A stretch of 64,000 bases of DNA from Agathobacter sp. Lineage in GTDB: Bacteria; Bacillota; Clostridia; Lachnospirales; Lachnospiraceae. Location of the stretch: contig JALEKN010000029.1 in the NCBI GenBank assembly GCA_022769125.1, positions 1-64,000 of the forward strand. Reading direction: 5' to 3'. The position numbers were made by a program, and so were the translations under genes. The notes below the pieces were generated by a model. That model did not search any database. It saw nothing but the letters and a program-made list of their open reading frames with translations, and was not told the DNA's origin. Position 1 is the stretch's first letter. Each line of letters starts with the position of its first letter. This document shows positions 54,493 through 62,246 of this stretch, in pieces.

Positions 54493-56367
54493 CTATTTCT
54501 CCCAAACTCCGGTCACAAGAATTGTCATATCATCCGGTGCCTGTCCTCCGGTAAATAACAATACATGTTCCAATACCCTCTGTGCAAGTGCACTAGCGTT
54601 ATCTGTCTGAATGTCACTTAGGATTTCCGCAAACTTCTGTTCCGGATTTTTTGTATGAAGGTATTCTAACACACCATCGGAAACCATGACAAGAAAATCC
54701 CCACTTTGCAATTGACGGCGGATGATTTCGGGCTTCAATTCCAGACTCGCCCCTGCCGGGAGCGAGCCCGAAGCAATGTACTCGACCTCCTCTCCCCTGC
54801 GTATAAAAGAGGCTGCTGCCCCGATCTTGTATAGCTCTAGTTCCCCACTATACAGATCTGTTTTTGCCAGATCAAGCGTAGAGTATGCATTGTCCTGCCC
54901 CTGCAGCACCATGGCGGAATTCATCATCCGAATAGCAATCTCTTCCCCGAATCCTGCCTCCATAAATTTTTGCAGCAGATCCACAACAAGTTCGCTTTCC
55001 TGGCTTGCCCGGCTTCCGGACCCCATGCCATCCGAGAGGCACACATAATGCCTGCCGTCCTCCATCGTAAACATTGTAAAATTATCTCCATTTACCGATG
55101 ATCCGTTTTTCTTTTTGGCGGCAATCCCAGCCATTGTATAAAACCGTGTGTCCTCATATACCGTAATCCATACAGGTTCTTGGGTCAAAAGTGATCTGGC
55201 TCCCTGCTCCAATCGAAGTGCCTGCCCCGTCGCCCTTTCCAACGCACGGACATAGTTTCTGGCAGGTATCCCGCCGCCCCATTTGCTCGCGACATTTGCC
55301 TCGATGTATCTCCGGTTCTGTGCATCCTCGTAAATGTGCACATCCTCCGCAATCAGTCCTCTCTCCTTTGTCTCGTAGGCGATCTTTGTAAGAAGAGTTC
55401 TGCTTTTGCCCGTGATATCCGGATCGGTTCTGTTCCATTCATTCATAAGTCCAGCAATTGCATCTAGTTGTCCGGCGATTGCAATTCTGTTTTCAATCAG
55501 CCGCCGATACCACGCCTGATTCAGCTCCATCCTGCCAAATGCGGCGATTGCCTCTTCCACCATACTTGAATATCGCGGGCATGTACTCAAATACGCTTTT
55601 TCCATGATCTCTTCACGCGGGTGATGTGCGATAACCGCCTGGAGCATCTGTCGGATACGCACCGACAGGTCCATCCGATGTTCGTTCCAGCATACAGCGC
55701 AGCCATCACAAGCCGCACACAGCTTTCCTGTAATCTCCTGTTCAAGCGCTCCGACATCCTCAGCGACCGATTTTTCCTTGATGCGATGCATGGATGTAAA
55801 TGCACTCGACAACCCATCCACTGCAGTTGCAAATGCTGCTACACGTTCCATTTTCCGCTCCTGCGGTGCAGGGCTTCGCTCCTCCTGCCGATGCAGCCTC
55901 TCCGCGCTTTTGATATATCCGGCAGTCATTTCCATACAATAATAGATAGCCATGGTCAGCCCTATGATCAGAACACCTTCGCTAAGTCCAAGCAGAAGCT
56001 GTCTCCCGTCATCCATCGCAAACACATTTCCCGATATGTTCATTACCGCTATGATCGCGCCCGCAATAAGTCCCGCCACTGCGCCGGAACATTTGCGGTT
56101 TGCCCATATATAAAACCGGATTGTTACCGCAATCGCCACGAGTGCAAAACCATATTTGACCATTGACGTCATCGACAGGAAATATCCCATGCCCGCAAGC
56201 AGCCCGACATATAATAAAAGTCCGCCTTCACCGCGCAGATAGTTTGCTGCAAAATACGCCGGGATTACCGGATAGTATCCCATAATACAGAGAATACTGC
56301 ATCCAAAACCGATTGCTCCCAAAATGATCTGTCTGATTCCCTTTTGTAACACATTTACTGATTCCAT
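54493..56367 (-). CDS. spoIIE: Stage II sporulation protein E (PP2C phosphatase)
   Basis: 624 residues from the ATG at 56367 (MESVNVLQ), preceded by GTGGAGGAAAAC. SpoIIE dephosphorylates SpoIIAA to activate sigma-F in the forespore. The N-terminal ~180 residues hold multiple membrane segments, fewer than in the ~830-residue Bacillus protein. A central regulatory region with a Cys-rich stretch (LCAACDGCAVC) precedes the PP2C domain (about 425-624): CLSDGMGSGSRAS, MVSDGVLEYL and APDDMTILV carry the metal-binding Asp residues. Confidence 0.93.
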   Translation of the reverse strand: MESVNVLQKGIRQIILGAIGFGCSILCIMGYYPVIPAYFAANYLRGEGGLLLYVGLLAGMGYFLSMTSMVKYGFALVAIAVTIRFYIWANRKCSGAVAGLIAGAIIAVMNISGNVFAMDDGRQLLLGLSEGVLIIGLTMAIYYCMEMTAGYIKSAERLHRQEERSPAPQERKMERVAAFATAVDGLSSAFTSMHRIKEKSVAEDVGALEQEITGKLCAACDGCAVCWNEHRMDLSVRIRQMLQAVIAHHPREEIMEKAYLSTCPRYSSMVEEAIAAFGRMELNQAWYRRLIENRIAIAGQLDAIAGLMNEWNRTDPDITGKSRTLLTKIAYETKERGLIAEDVHIYEDAQNRRYIEANVASKWGGGIPARNYVRALERATGQALRLEQGARSLLTQEPVWITVYEDTRFYTMAGIAAKKKNGSSVNGDNFTMFTMEDGRHYVCLSDGMGSGSRASQESELVVDLLQKFMEAGFGEEIAIRMMNSAMVLQGQDNAYSTLDLAKTDLYSGELELYKIGAAASFIRRGEEVEYIASGSLPAGASLELKPEIIRRQLQSGDFLVMVSDGVLEYLHTKNPEQKFAEILSDIQTDNASALAQRVLEHVLLFTGGQAPDDMTILVTGVWEK

Positions 56368-56414
56368 AGTTTTCCTCCACATCGATATTCTGCCGTCAAA
56401 CGGCAAGTGTCTCG

Positions 56415-56447
56415 ATTATACGAGGCCTTTTCAGAAATGTTTGTCAA
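56415..56447 (-). promoter_or_regulatory. spoIIE promoter, Spo0A-dependent type
   Basis: Minus strand TTGACA (56442-56447) and TATAAT (56415-56420) are both consensus, but the spacer is 21 bp. That is the hallmark of Spo0A-activated sigma-A promoters such as Bacillus spoIIG and spoIIE. The -35 lies in TTTGACAA, one mismatch from the 0A box TTCGACAA. Confidence 0.7.
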
Positions 56448-56510
56448 AACAATGTCTGCCCGCAAAAAAGTTTTCGCCATTCTCTCTCTTGACGTGCGAT
56501 TTGAAGGACA

Positions 56511-56547
56511 TAAAAACGGAGATTAAAGGCTTCCCTCTAATCTCCGT
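56511..56547 (-). terminator. Terminator overlapping the divIC stop codon
   Basis: ACGGAGATTA/TAATCTCCGT stem (56516-56547, 12-nt loop) then TTTTT on the minus strand. The 5' arm contains the last codons of divIC, and the TAA stop (56537-56539) is at the edge of the stem. It isolates spoIIE from the division genes. Confidence 0.8.
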
Positions 56548-56836
56548 CCGTTTCTTTAAATATAATCTGATTATCGTATGCAAGTCCAAGCTTACTCTTT
56601 GCCGTATCCTCGATATAATCATCGGACTTCATGTACTCTTCAAGGTCATCAATCTCGCTTGCGCGCTCCGTCTCTCCCTCGTACTGTGCCTGCAGCTCGT
56701 TCATCCTCTCGGTATAGGTATCATTCTTCTGCTTAACACGATATATCTGGACTGCCATAACCACCAGAAACAATAGTACAAATACGCCAATGCTTACGGT
56801 CCCGGCATTCGTTCTTTTCTTTTTTCTTCCAGCCAT
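56537..56836 (-). CDS. divIC: Septum formation initiator, DivIC/FtsB family
   Basis: 99 residues. A basic cytoplasmic start (MAGRKKKRTN), one membrane segment (about 14-32) and an outer coiled coil (about 33-70), then the conserved YIEDTAKSKLGLAYDNQIIFKE. Membrane partner of FtsL/DivIB in divisome assembly. It follows yabQ by 9 bp, matching the Bacillus yabP-yabQ-divIC order. Confidence 0.9.
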   Translation of the reverse strand: MAGRKKKRTNAGTVSIGVFVLLFLVVMAVQIYRVKQKNDTYTERMNELQAQYEGETERASEIDDLEEYMKSDDYIEDTAKSKLGLAYDNQIIFKETDGD

Positions 56837-56845
56837 GAAATCACC

Positions 56846-57226
56846 TCACTTAAAGCGTTTTTCTATCATGATTGTAACCGCTTTCCTAAGGTTTTTCAAT
56901 TGTTTTTTGCTCCGGTTTACCAGATACGAAATCCCCCTGACCAGCCACCTGCCGAGTAAAGCGTGATAGATTAAGGCTCCTGCCGCAATTCCACCAATGA
57001 TGTAGCCACGGATCCCTCCAGAATTTTCCTGATAAAAAAAGAGAAAGGTAACCACGCATGCTGCTGCCCAATACAAAAAATCCTCCAAAGATACCCATAT
57101 GATACCGCGGGGAATAATTCTTCTTACAATCCGAATCAGGTCGTACACGCCTGCCATTCCTGCACCGAGCCCCAGAGCTTTTGCCAATACACTAAGTTCC
57201 TCGAAAATTCCCTCACTGACTCCCAT
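56846..57226 (-). CDS. yabQ: Spore cortex biosynthesis protein YabQ
   Basis: 126 residues with about four membrane segments (GIFEELSVLAKALGLGAGMA, VSLEDFLYWAAACVVTFLFF and IIGGIAAGALIYHALLG regions). YabQ is needed for spore cortex assembly in Bacillus. The start shares one base with the yabP stop (TAATG). Located between yabP and divIC as in other sporeformers. Confidence 0.88.
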   Translation of the reverse strand: MGVSEGIFEELSVLAKALGLGAGMAGVYDLIRIVRRIIPRGIIWVSLEDFLYWAAACVVTFLFFYQENSGGIRGYIIGGIAAGALIYHALLGRWLVRGISYLVNRSKKQLKNLRKAVTIMIEKRFK

Positions 57227-57510
57227 TACTTAAAGAGCCTTCCAAAGACGCCTGCCGCCTTCTCGCCGGGCTTCGGCACATCCGAATATTCCAATGATAT
57301 AATCAGTCCTTCCATATCCACCTCTCCCTTTTCCAGATTGAGGCGGTTTACATGAAGGTCTTTCCCCTTTACGACGAGCATCCCCATTTCTGTCTCTAAA
57401 AGGATCTCTGATACATCAAAGGACAAGACATCCAGAATTCCTGTGAAGCTCCCATTCTTGCGATTTGTCAGGAGTGCTTTATGTGCTCCCTGTCTGGTAT
57501 TTTCTTCCAT
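57226..57510 (-). CDS. yabP: Sporulation protein YabP
   Basis: 94 residues from the ATG at 57510 (MEENTRQGAH). The YabP pattern LTNRKNGSFTGILDVLSFD, EILLETEMGMLVVKGKDLHV and LEKGEVDMEG is clear. It is a sporulation protein whose molecular role is unknown. Its AGGAGG lies in the 3' arm of a hairpin. It follows rqcP. Confidence 0.9.
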   Translation of the reverse strand: MEENTRQGAHKALLTNRKNGSFTGILDVLSFDVSEILLETEMGMLVVKGKDLHVNRLNLEKGEVDMEGLIISLEYSDVPKPGEKAAGVFGRLFK

Positions 57511-57517
57511 AAAATAA

Positions 57518-57549
57518 GACCTCCTATATAACCAATATATTAGGAGGTC
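57518..57549 (-). promoter_or_regulatory. Hairpin sequestering the yabP ribosome binding site
   Basis: Minus strand GACCTCCTA (57541-57549) pairs perfectly with TAGGAGGTC (57518-57526), with extra TATA pairs inside. The 3' arm holds the complete AGGAGG, followed by TTATTTT and the ATG. It resembles a terminator for rqcP that also masks the start of yabP. Confidence 0.6.
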
Positions 57550-57579
57550 CACTTCATTATTCCATTTTCGAGGACAACA

Positions 57580-57822
57580 TCAGGAAATATATTCAAACAG
57601 ATCCTTTGCCTCTTCCTTTTTGGTCGTGTCTGCAATATTAAGCACACGTACCTTAACCGATTTCTGACCAAAAAGTATCTCTATTTCATCCCCCACCTTT
57701 ACATTGGTGGATGCTTTTGCCGGCTTACCGTTTATCATAACGCGGCCTGCATCGCATGCTTCATTCGCAACAGTTCTTCGTTTGATCAGACGGGATACTT
57801 TTAAAAACTTATCAAGTCTCAT
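57580..57822 (-). CDS. rqcP: RqcP (YabO/HslR-type S4 RNA-binding protein)
   Basis: 80 residues, one S4 domain: MRLDKFLKVSRLIKRRTVAN, then GRVMINGKPAKASTNVKVGDEIEI. This Firmicutes protein binds 50S peptidyl-tRNA complexes and helps RqcH add C-terminal alanine tails. It has GAGGGG upstream and precedes yabP, the conserved Bacillus order. mutS2, which also acts on stalled ribosomes in Bacillus, is elsewhere in this window. Confidence 0.92.
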   Translation of the reverse strand: MRLDKFLKVSRLIKRRTVANEACDAGRVMINGKPAKASTNVKVGDEIEILFGQKSVKVRVLNIADTTKKEEAKDLFEYIS

Positions 57823-57888
57823 ACACTCTCATACTCCCCTCAAAATTTATAGCAAAAACCAGGCTCTTGTGAGCTGCCGCAGCAGCCT

Positions 57889-58014
57889 AGTTGACATGCA
57901 ATCCGTTTTTCCCCTCCCCACCCTTTAGAAAAAAGCAATTCCGCAAAAATTGTAGAAATTCTTTCAACTACTTCGGCGGTGATAGGGTTATGTCTTATAT
58001 TGGCTTTGACACTC
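57889..58014. repeat. Dispersed repeat, copy 2
   Basis: Partner of 49738-49870, with core 57932-58014. On the minus strand a 71-codon ORF (57840-58055) spans it with no stop, reading SVKANIRHNPIT and VERISTIF in the shared frame. The corresponding frame is broken in copy 1. It lies in the spacer between hup and rqcP, without the tandem array found at copy 1. Confidence 0.7.
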
Positions 58015-58213
58015 CACACTCGGCTGTTACACGGTAGACGGGCGGGAGTGTTCAAACCTATAGAAGACAGAACTCATAAATAAACCGCCGGAGCGGTTGG
58101 ATTAGAATTTCACAATTAACAGCGGTACTTTTTCCTAAAGGGAGGGAGGGGGTAAAGCGGATAGCTTATCGATTCGGATGTGAACGTGCTTCACAACCGT
58201 CTGCCACTTTCCA
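58015..58213. other. Non-coding spacer before the hup terminator
   Basis: No supported gene. Contains a small hairpin (AACCGC/GCGGTT near 58083-58098) and a segment near 58106 (GAATTTCAC) that weakly resembles 50252 in the other spacer. Confidence 0.35.
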
Positions 58214-58216
58214 ATA

Positions 58217-58249
58217 AAGAAAAAGGACTTGCCGATTGGACAAGTCCTT
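58217..58249 (-). terminator. Terminator after hup
   Basis: AAGGACTTG/CAAGTCCTT (58223-58249) with a 9-nt loop, then a T-run on the minus strand, 24 bp after the hup stop. Confidence 0.85.
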
Positions 58250-58273
58250 CTGATTCTTCAAATATCAATCAAA

Positions 58274-58546
58274 TTAGTTGATGGAATCCTTTAAAGCCTT
58301 ACCAGCCTTAAACTTAGGTGCCTTAGAAGCCGGAATAGTCATCTCTGCACCAGTCTGTGGGTTACGTCCGGTTCTAGCAGCTCTCTCAGATACTTCGAAT
58401 GTACCAAATCCAACTAATGTAACCTTCTCGCCCTTCTTTAATTCTTCTGCGATTACTTCAGTAAATGCCTTTACAGATGCTTCAGCGTCTTTTTTAGAAA
58501 GTTCAGCCTTCTCTGCAATTGCAGCAACTAATTCTGCTTTGTTCAT
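58274..58546 (-). CDS. hup: DNA-binding protein HU
   Basis: 90 residues from the ATG at 58546 ([10 protein letters not shown]), preceded by GAGGAGG; the in-frame upstream codons are leader. A histone-like dimeric protein that bends and compacts DNA. The beta-arm signature [20 protein letters not shown] and the C-terminal [13 protein letters not shown] are intact. It has its own promoter and terminator, so it is monocistronic. Confidence 0.96.
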   Translation of the reverse strand: MNKAELVAAIAEKAELSKKDAEASVKAFTEVIAEELKKGEKVTLVGFGTFEVSERAARTGRNPQTGAEMTIPASKAPKFKAGKALKDSIN

Positions 58547-58619
58547 GATAAAAAGTTCCTCCTCTGGATTCTTATATTCATAATAATTCGAGTCACGTCC
58601 CAAATTATTTACATCATTA

Positions 58620-58648
58620 TATATACTTGTTTTTTCCACATTTGTCAA
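58620..58648 (-). promoter_or_regulatory. Promoter of hup
   Basis: Minus strand TTGACA (58643-58648), 17 bp, TATATA (58620-58625), about 74 bp upstream of the ATG. Near consensus, as expected for an abundant protein. Confidence 0.7.
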
Positions 58649-58675
58649 GGAAAAACGCTAATTTCAGCATATTCG

Positions 58676-59875
58676 TCATAACCCGTTAATCAATTCTGTT
58701 AATGTTGACATATAATCTTTTAAGATATCCGCTTCGGAGATATTATCACTGCCAGATTCCGTTTGTGTCTCGGATTGTGTCTCTGTTTCTGCCTGCGTTC
58801 CGGCCTCCGGTTCTGCTTCACTTCCGGTTTCCGTCTCTGTATTTTCGTCCTGTTTTAGCGCAATCATAATCGTAGCTTCATCGGAATTGACAAAAAGGTA
58901 CTTTTTGACCTCGTCATATCCATTGCAAAGAGCTCTTAGACTGTGCTGCCCATATTGGAGTTCTACCGGTTCGCTGTAATCGATCTTCTCTCCATCCACT
59001 TCAAGGATTGCACCTTCAACGTCAAACACAAACTGAATGCTTCCGTATTTCGGTCCCTCCCCCTTGATGGTATCTAAGTCCAGCTCTGTTGTCTCGCCCC
59101 TCACAACCTCCACGTTGCAGCTTCCGCCCCAGCCATTGTTTGCGACAGTAAGCATATATTCACCCTCCGGAAGTTCAAGTTCCATCTCCGGAGTGATTTC
59201 CGCAAAAATATTTGTGTTAAGCTGTAGAAAGCTGCCCTCAAACAATTCTGTATTGGTGAGCTTTAAGTTTCCGTGTCCGGTTGTAATGCATACAGAAAGG
59301 ATATTTTTGTCCTGTCCGGTCACAGATAGTTTATCGTTTGTCGAAATAGAAGAAAGTGATACCTCGCTGTCGTCAGAAAACACTCTGGTATCATCGGTTA
59401 TCCTATAATTTGTATCGGCTATCCGAAAGATTCCCTTGCTTTCATCAACGGAGAACCTGACAATGTCGTCATAGATCCACACGTCATCTGCCGCAGCAAC
59501 TTCAGACAGCTTGCCATGGGCATCCGCATCCCCAATCGTGACTGCTTTGCCCGGGTAGAACTGAAAGACCGTGGATCTTTTGCCGTACTTATCCCGGAAT
59601 ACCGTATCAACCGCATAGGAAAACCGGTATTCTTTGCCATTGCGGTACCGGTAAAGCTGTATCGTCTCCTCCGGGGAATTGATTGCAGTAATCAGATACA
59701 GTTCCCTGTTTTCCTGTGCTTCTGTCATCTGGCCGCTTTCTTCATCTGCCGTGGCTGATGCATTGCCCATGTTCACCGGAATATCACTCTTTCCGGACAA
59801 GGAACATCCCCCTGACAGTATAAGCACCATCATCAGATATGTAGTTAAAAGTATTTTTCGGATTGTATATTTCAT
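58676..59875 (-). CDS. Lipoprotein with PEGA domain
   Basis: 399 residues. The signal peptide ends in lipobox ILSGGC (about Cys24). A beta-rich central part (about 55-275) of unknown fold leads to a PEGA-like domain (about 283-345: YGSIQFVFDVEGAILEVDGE, YGQHSLRALCNGYDEVKKYLFV). A Thr/Glu/Gln-rich low-complexity tract and a short hydrophobic end complete it. PEGA domains occur in surface and secreted proteins with protein- or glycan-binding roles. It lies 17 bp downstream of the CotS-family gene, so may share a transcript. Confidence 0.8.
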   Translation of the reverse strand: MKYTIRKILLTTYLMMVLILSGGCSLSGKSDIPVNMGNASATADEESGQMTEAQENRELYLITAINSPEETIQLYRYRNGKEYRFSYAVDTVFRDKYGKRSTVFQFYPGKAVTIGDADAHGKLSEVAAADDVWIYDDIVRFSVDESKGIFRIADTNYRITDDTRVFSDDSEVSLSSISTNDKLSVTGQDKNILSVCITTGHGNLKLTNTELFEGSFLQLNTNIFAEITPEMELELPEGEYMLTVANNGWGGSCNVEVVRGETTELDLDTIKGEGPKYGSIQFVFDVEGAILEVDGEKIDYSEPVELQYGQHSLRALCNGYDEVKKYLFVNSDEATIMIALKQDENTETETGSEAEPEAGTQAETETQSETQTESGSDNISEADILKDYMSTLTELINGL

Positions 59876-59892
59876 AACCTAAGTATACATGA

Positions 59893-60909
59893 TTAACCGA
59901 TAATTGAAAACAGATTTTCCAAAAAGAGCTCTCGCGCCTGTTCCTGTTCCATCATCCGGTCAAGTTTTTCAATATCTCTTTCTGACAGCCATGCCTTGTG
60001 GGAATTAAAGTAATGATTGGACAATTTCCAAAACTTCTCCGGAAACAGCAAAAGCACATACAACTGGCGATACGCATTGGCATCTAACGGATCTACGTCA
60101 TTGTATGCCTCAAGAAGCCGCTGCCCCAGCGCAAAGTTCCAATCATTCTTTTCCATCATCTTGCGCAGGAAGTTGCACAGATCCGCCATCGGAAAACTTA
60201 CGCTCATATTCTCGAAATTAATGATCTGCCAGCTGCTTGGCGTACAGATCACATTGTGCTGATTAAAATCGCCGTGGCACAGTCCACGCTGCTGCCACTT
60301 GGCTTCGCAGGCAGCAAGCATCGTAACCGACTTTTCTGCCTGTTCCATAAAATGTGGATAATTTTTCTGGAACTTCATTTCAAACTCATTCTTTTTCTTT
60401 CGGCTTTTAACGAAATTTTTTACCTTGATCAGTTCGTGGTAATGTTTTTCGTATAAAAAGCGAAGCGAATTTTTATCGCTGTCCGCAAACTCCGGAATTT
60501 CTACCGGACATTGTTCCAGACATCTGTGAAGCCGTGCCAATGCCTGCACCGCACAGACCATATCCGACATGTTTTTTGGATTGCACTCATCCCCCACAAT
60601 CAGGTCTTTCAACAAAAATTTTCCTCCGGCATCATCCTTTGCAAGTATTTCTCCCTCCTTCGTCCTGCAAAGCTGTTCCGCTGCAATTTTCTGCTCTTTT
60701 AAATATATAAGCACTTTATCCAGCATCCATGCCCGTTCCATGGAGCCCCGAAATGCTGTCAAAGCCTTCATTCCAAGACTCGTATCACATATATAAATGC
60801 CCCGGCCTTTTGTAATTCCATTTACTGTAAGTTCGTATTGTTCCAAAATTGTTTCCGGCTGACTATACAAATAACCCCCTCCATATGAAACCTCATGTCT
60901 GTTTATCAT
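59893..60909 (-). CDS. CotS-family spore coat kinase-like protein
   Basis: 338 residues with the fold of aminoglycoside/choline kinases. The catalytic-loop motif LCHGDFNQHNVIC and the metal-binding IINFENMSVSFPMADLCNFLRKMM (in place of the usual DFD) are visible. The N-terminal VNGITKGRGIYICDTSLGMKALT covers the ATP-binding lobe. Members of this family (CotS, YutH) sit in the spore coat of Bacillus. The IINFE in place of IDFD suggests reduced or unusual kinase activity. It overlaps cca by 4 bp. Confidence 0.85.
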   Translation of the reverse strand: MINRHEVSYGGGYLYSQPETILEQYELTVNGITKGRGIYICDTSLGMKALTAFRGSMERAWMLDKVLIYLKEQKIAAEQLCRTKEGEILAKDDAGGKFLLKDLIVGDECNPKNMSDMVCAVQALARLHRCLEQCPVEIPEFADSDKNSLRFLYEKHYHELIKVKNFVKSRKKKNEFEMKFQKNYPHFMEQAEKSVTMLAACEAKWQQRGLCHGDFNQHNVICTPSSWQIINFENMSVSFPMADLCNFLRKMMEKNDWNFALGQRLLEAYNDVDPLDANAYRQLYVLLLFPEKFWKLSNHYFNSHKAWLSERDIEKLDRMMEQEQARELFLENLFSIIG

Positions 60910-62246
60910 ATGAAAGGGGTCCTGATTTTATGTGCAAGTACCAATAAGTTTTCTTTTGTATTTTGTGTGGGATCATCCATCACAATCTCAAGCAATTCAT
61001 CAATGACAGCGCCTATCTGCGGGCCCGGCTTCATTCCCATTGCGATCAGATCTTTTCCGTTTACCGCAAGATCCTTTTTGGTCACGCAGTCACCCTGACT
61101 TAAAATCTGCTTATAGAGGGCCTCATAAGTGTCCACATATGCCAGCTTTTCTTCCCGCTCGTATAAACTCTGTGCCAGAATGTCTGCACGTTTGATTTCA
61201 AACAGCAGGGGCAGATTCTCTGTCCCGATCCGGTTCATTGCTCTTCTTACCGTCCGCTCTGACAGCTGTGGACGATCATCATGGTAACGGATCATCCGGC
61301 ATACCTGATCAATCGTTGCATTGTCATATTTGAGCCGATGCAGGATTTCCTCCGCCATCTTGGCTCCCACCTGCGGGTGTCCCTTGTAATGTGCATTCCC
61401 ATCGGCATCTATTGTCTCACATGCCGGTTTTGCAACATCATGCAGCAACATGGACAAGCGCAAAACCTTGTCTGCACGGATATTCATCAATGCATGGATG
61501 GTATGCTCCCCTACGGTATACATATGATGACGGCTGCGCTGTTCGCTCTGCATCATCACATCAAACTCCGGCAGAAATACATTGGTAAGTCCCAGCTCAT
61601 ATGCCATACGGATCTCCTGCGGATGTGCAGATACCAAAAGCTTGCCAAGTTCCATCTGTATCCGCTCTGCACTGACCTTTTCGATTGTTCCCGCAAGTGC
61701 ACGGATTGCCTGTCTTGTGCTTTCCTCCACAGTAAAGCCAAGCTGCGCCGCAAAACGCACTGCCCGGAGCATGCGAAGCGCATCCTCCGTAAAACGTTCC
61801 CTTGGATCACCCACACACCGGATGCAGCCTTCGTGAAGATCTTTTATCCCGTCAAAAGCATCCACAAGTCCATGTGTTTCGTTGTAAGCCATCGCATTGA
61901 TCGTAAAGTCTCTGCGCCGCAGGTCCTCATACAGGTCAGCCGTAAATGTAACTTCCTTCGGATGTCTGGCATCCTCATACTCTCCGTCAATACGGTAAGT
62001 GGTAACCTCATATGCGGTCCGTTCCATCATAATGGTTACAGTGCCATGTTCAATCCCGGTGTCGATCGTGTGCATAAAAAGCGCCTTTACCTGCTCCGGT
62101 TTTGCAGAGGTTGTAATGTCCCAATCCTGCGGTCTGCGTCCGAGCAGGCTGTCGCGCACACAGCCCCCCACCGCGTATGCCTCATAGCCATATTCCTCCA
62201 GCGTATGAATAATCTGTTGTACATGTAATGGCAAATTAATTCTCAT
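60906..62246 (-). CDS. cca: CCA tRNA nucleotidyltransferase
   Basis: 446 residues. Adds or repairs the 3'-CCA of tRNAs. The nucleotidyltransferase head has AYAVGGCVRDSLLGRRPQDWDITTSA and RRDFTINAMAYN; the RNA-binding neck EDALRMLRAVRFAAQLGF follows. A C-terminal HD domain (MLLHDVAKP, YKGHPQVGAKMAEEIL) is present. The tRNA-Tyr in this window does not encode CCA, so it needs this enzyme. The start overlaps the GGDEF gene by 4 bp (ATGA). Confidence 0.95.
   Translation of the reverse strand: MRINLPLHVQQIIHTLEEYGYEAYAVGGCVRDSLLGRRPQDWDITTSAKPEQVKALFMHTIDTGIEHGTVTIMMERTAYEVTTYRIDGEYEDARHPKEVTFTADLYEDLRRRDFTINAMAYNETHGLVDAFDGIKDLHEGCIRCVGDPRERFTEDALRMLRAVRFAAQLGFTVEESTRQAIRALAGTIEKVSAERIQMELGKLLVSAHPQEIRMAYELGLTNVFLPEFDVMMQSEQRSRHHMYTVGEHTIHALMNIRADKVLRLSMLLHDVAKPACETIDADGNAHYKGHPQVGAKMAEEILHRLKYDNATIDQVCRMIRYHDDRPQLSERTVRRAMNRIGTENLPLLFEIKRADILAQSLYEREEKLAYVDTYEALYKQILSQGDCVTKKDLAVNGKDLIAMGMKPGPQIGAVIDELLEIVMDDPTQNTKENLLVLAHKIRTPFI

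Noticed and set aside
53596-54558. 320-codon plus-strand ORF opposite tilS
   Set aside because: Cys/His-rich, low-sense translation antisense to a clear tilS gene.
57840-58055. 71-codon minus-strand ORF across repeat copy 2
   Set aside because: Open only in this copy, with no good ribosome binding site and a frame broken by a stop in copy 1. Reported as part of the repeat instead.
61281-62228. 315-codon plus-strand ORF opposite cca
   Set aside because: Antisense shadow of a gene with all nucleotidyltransferase motifs.
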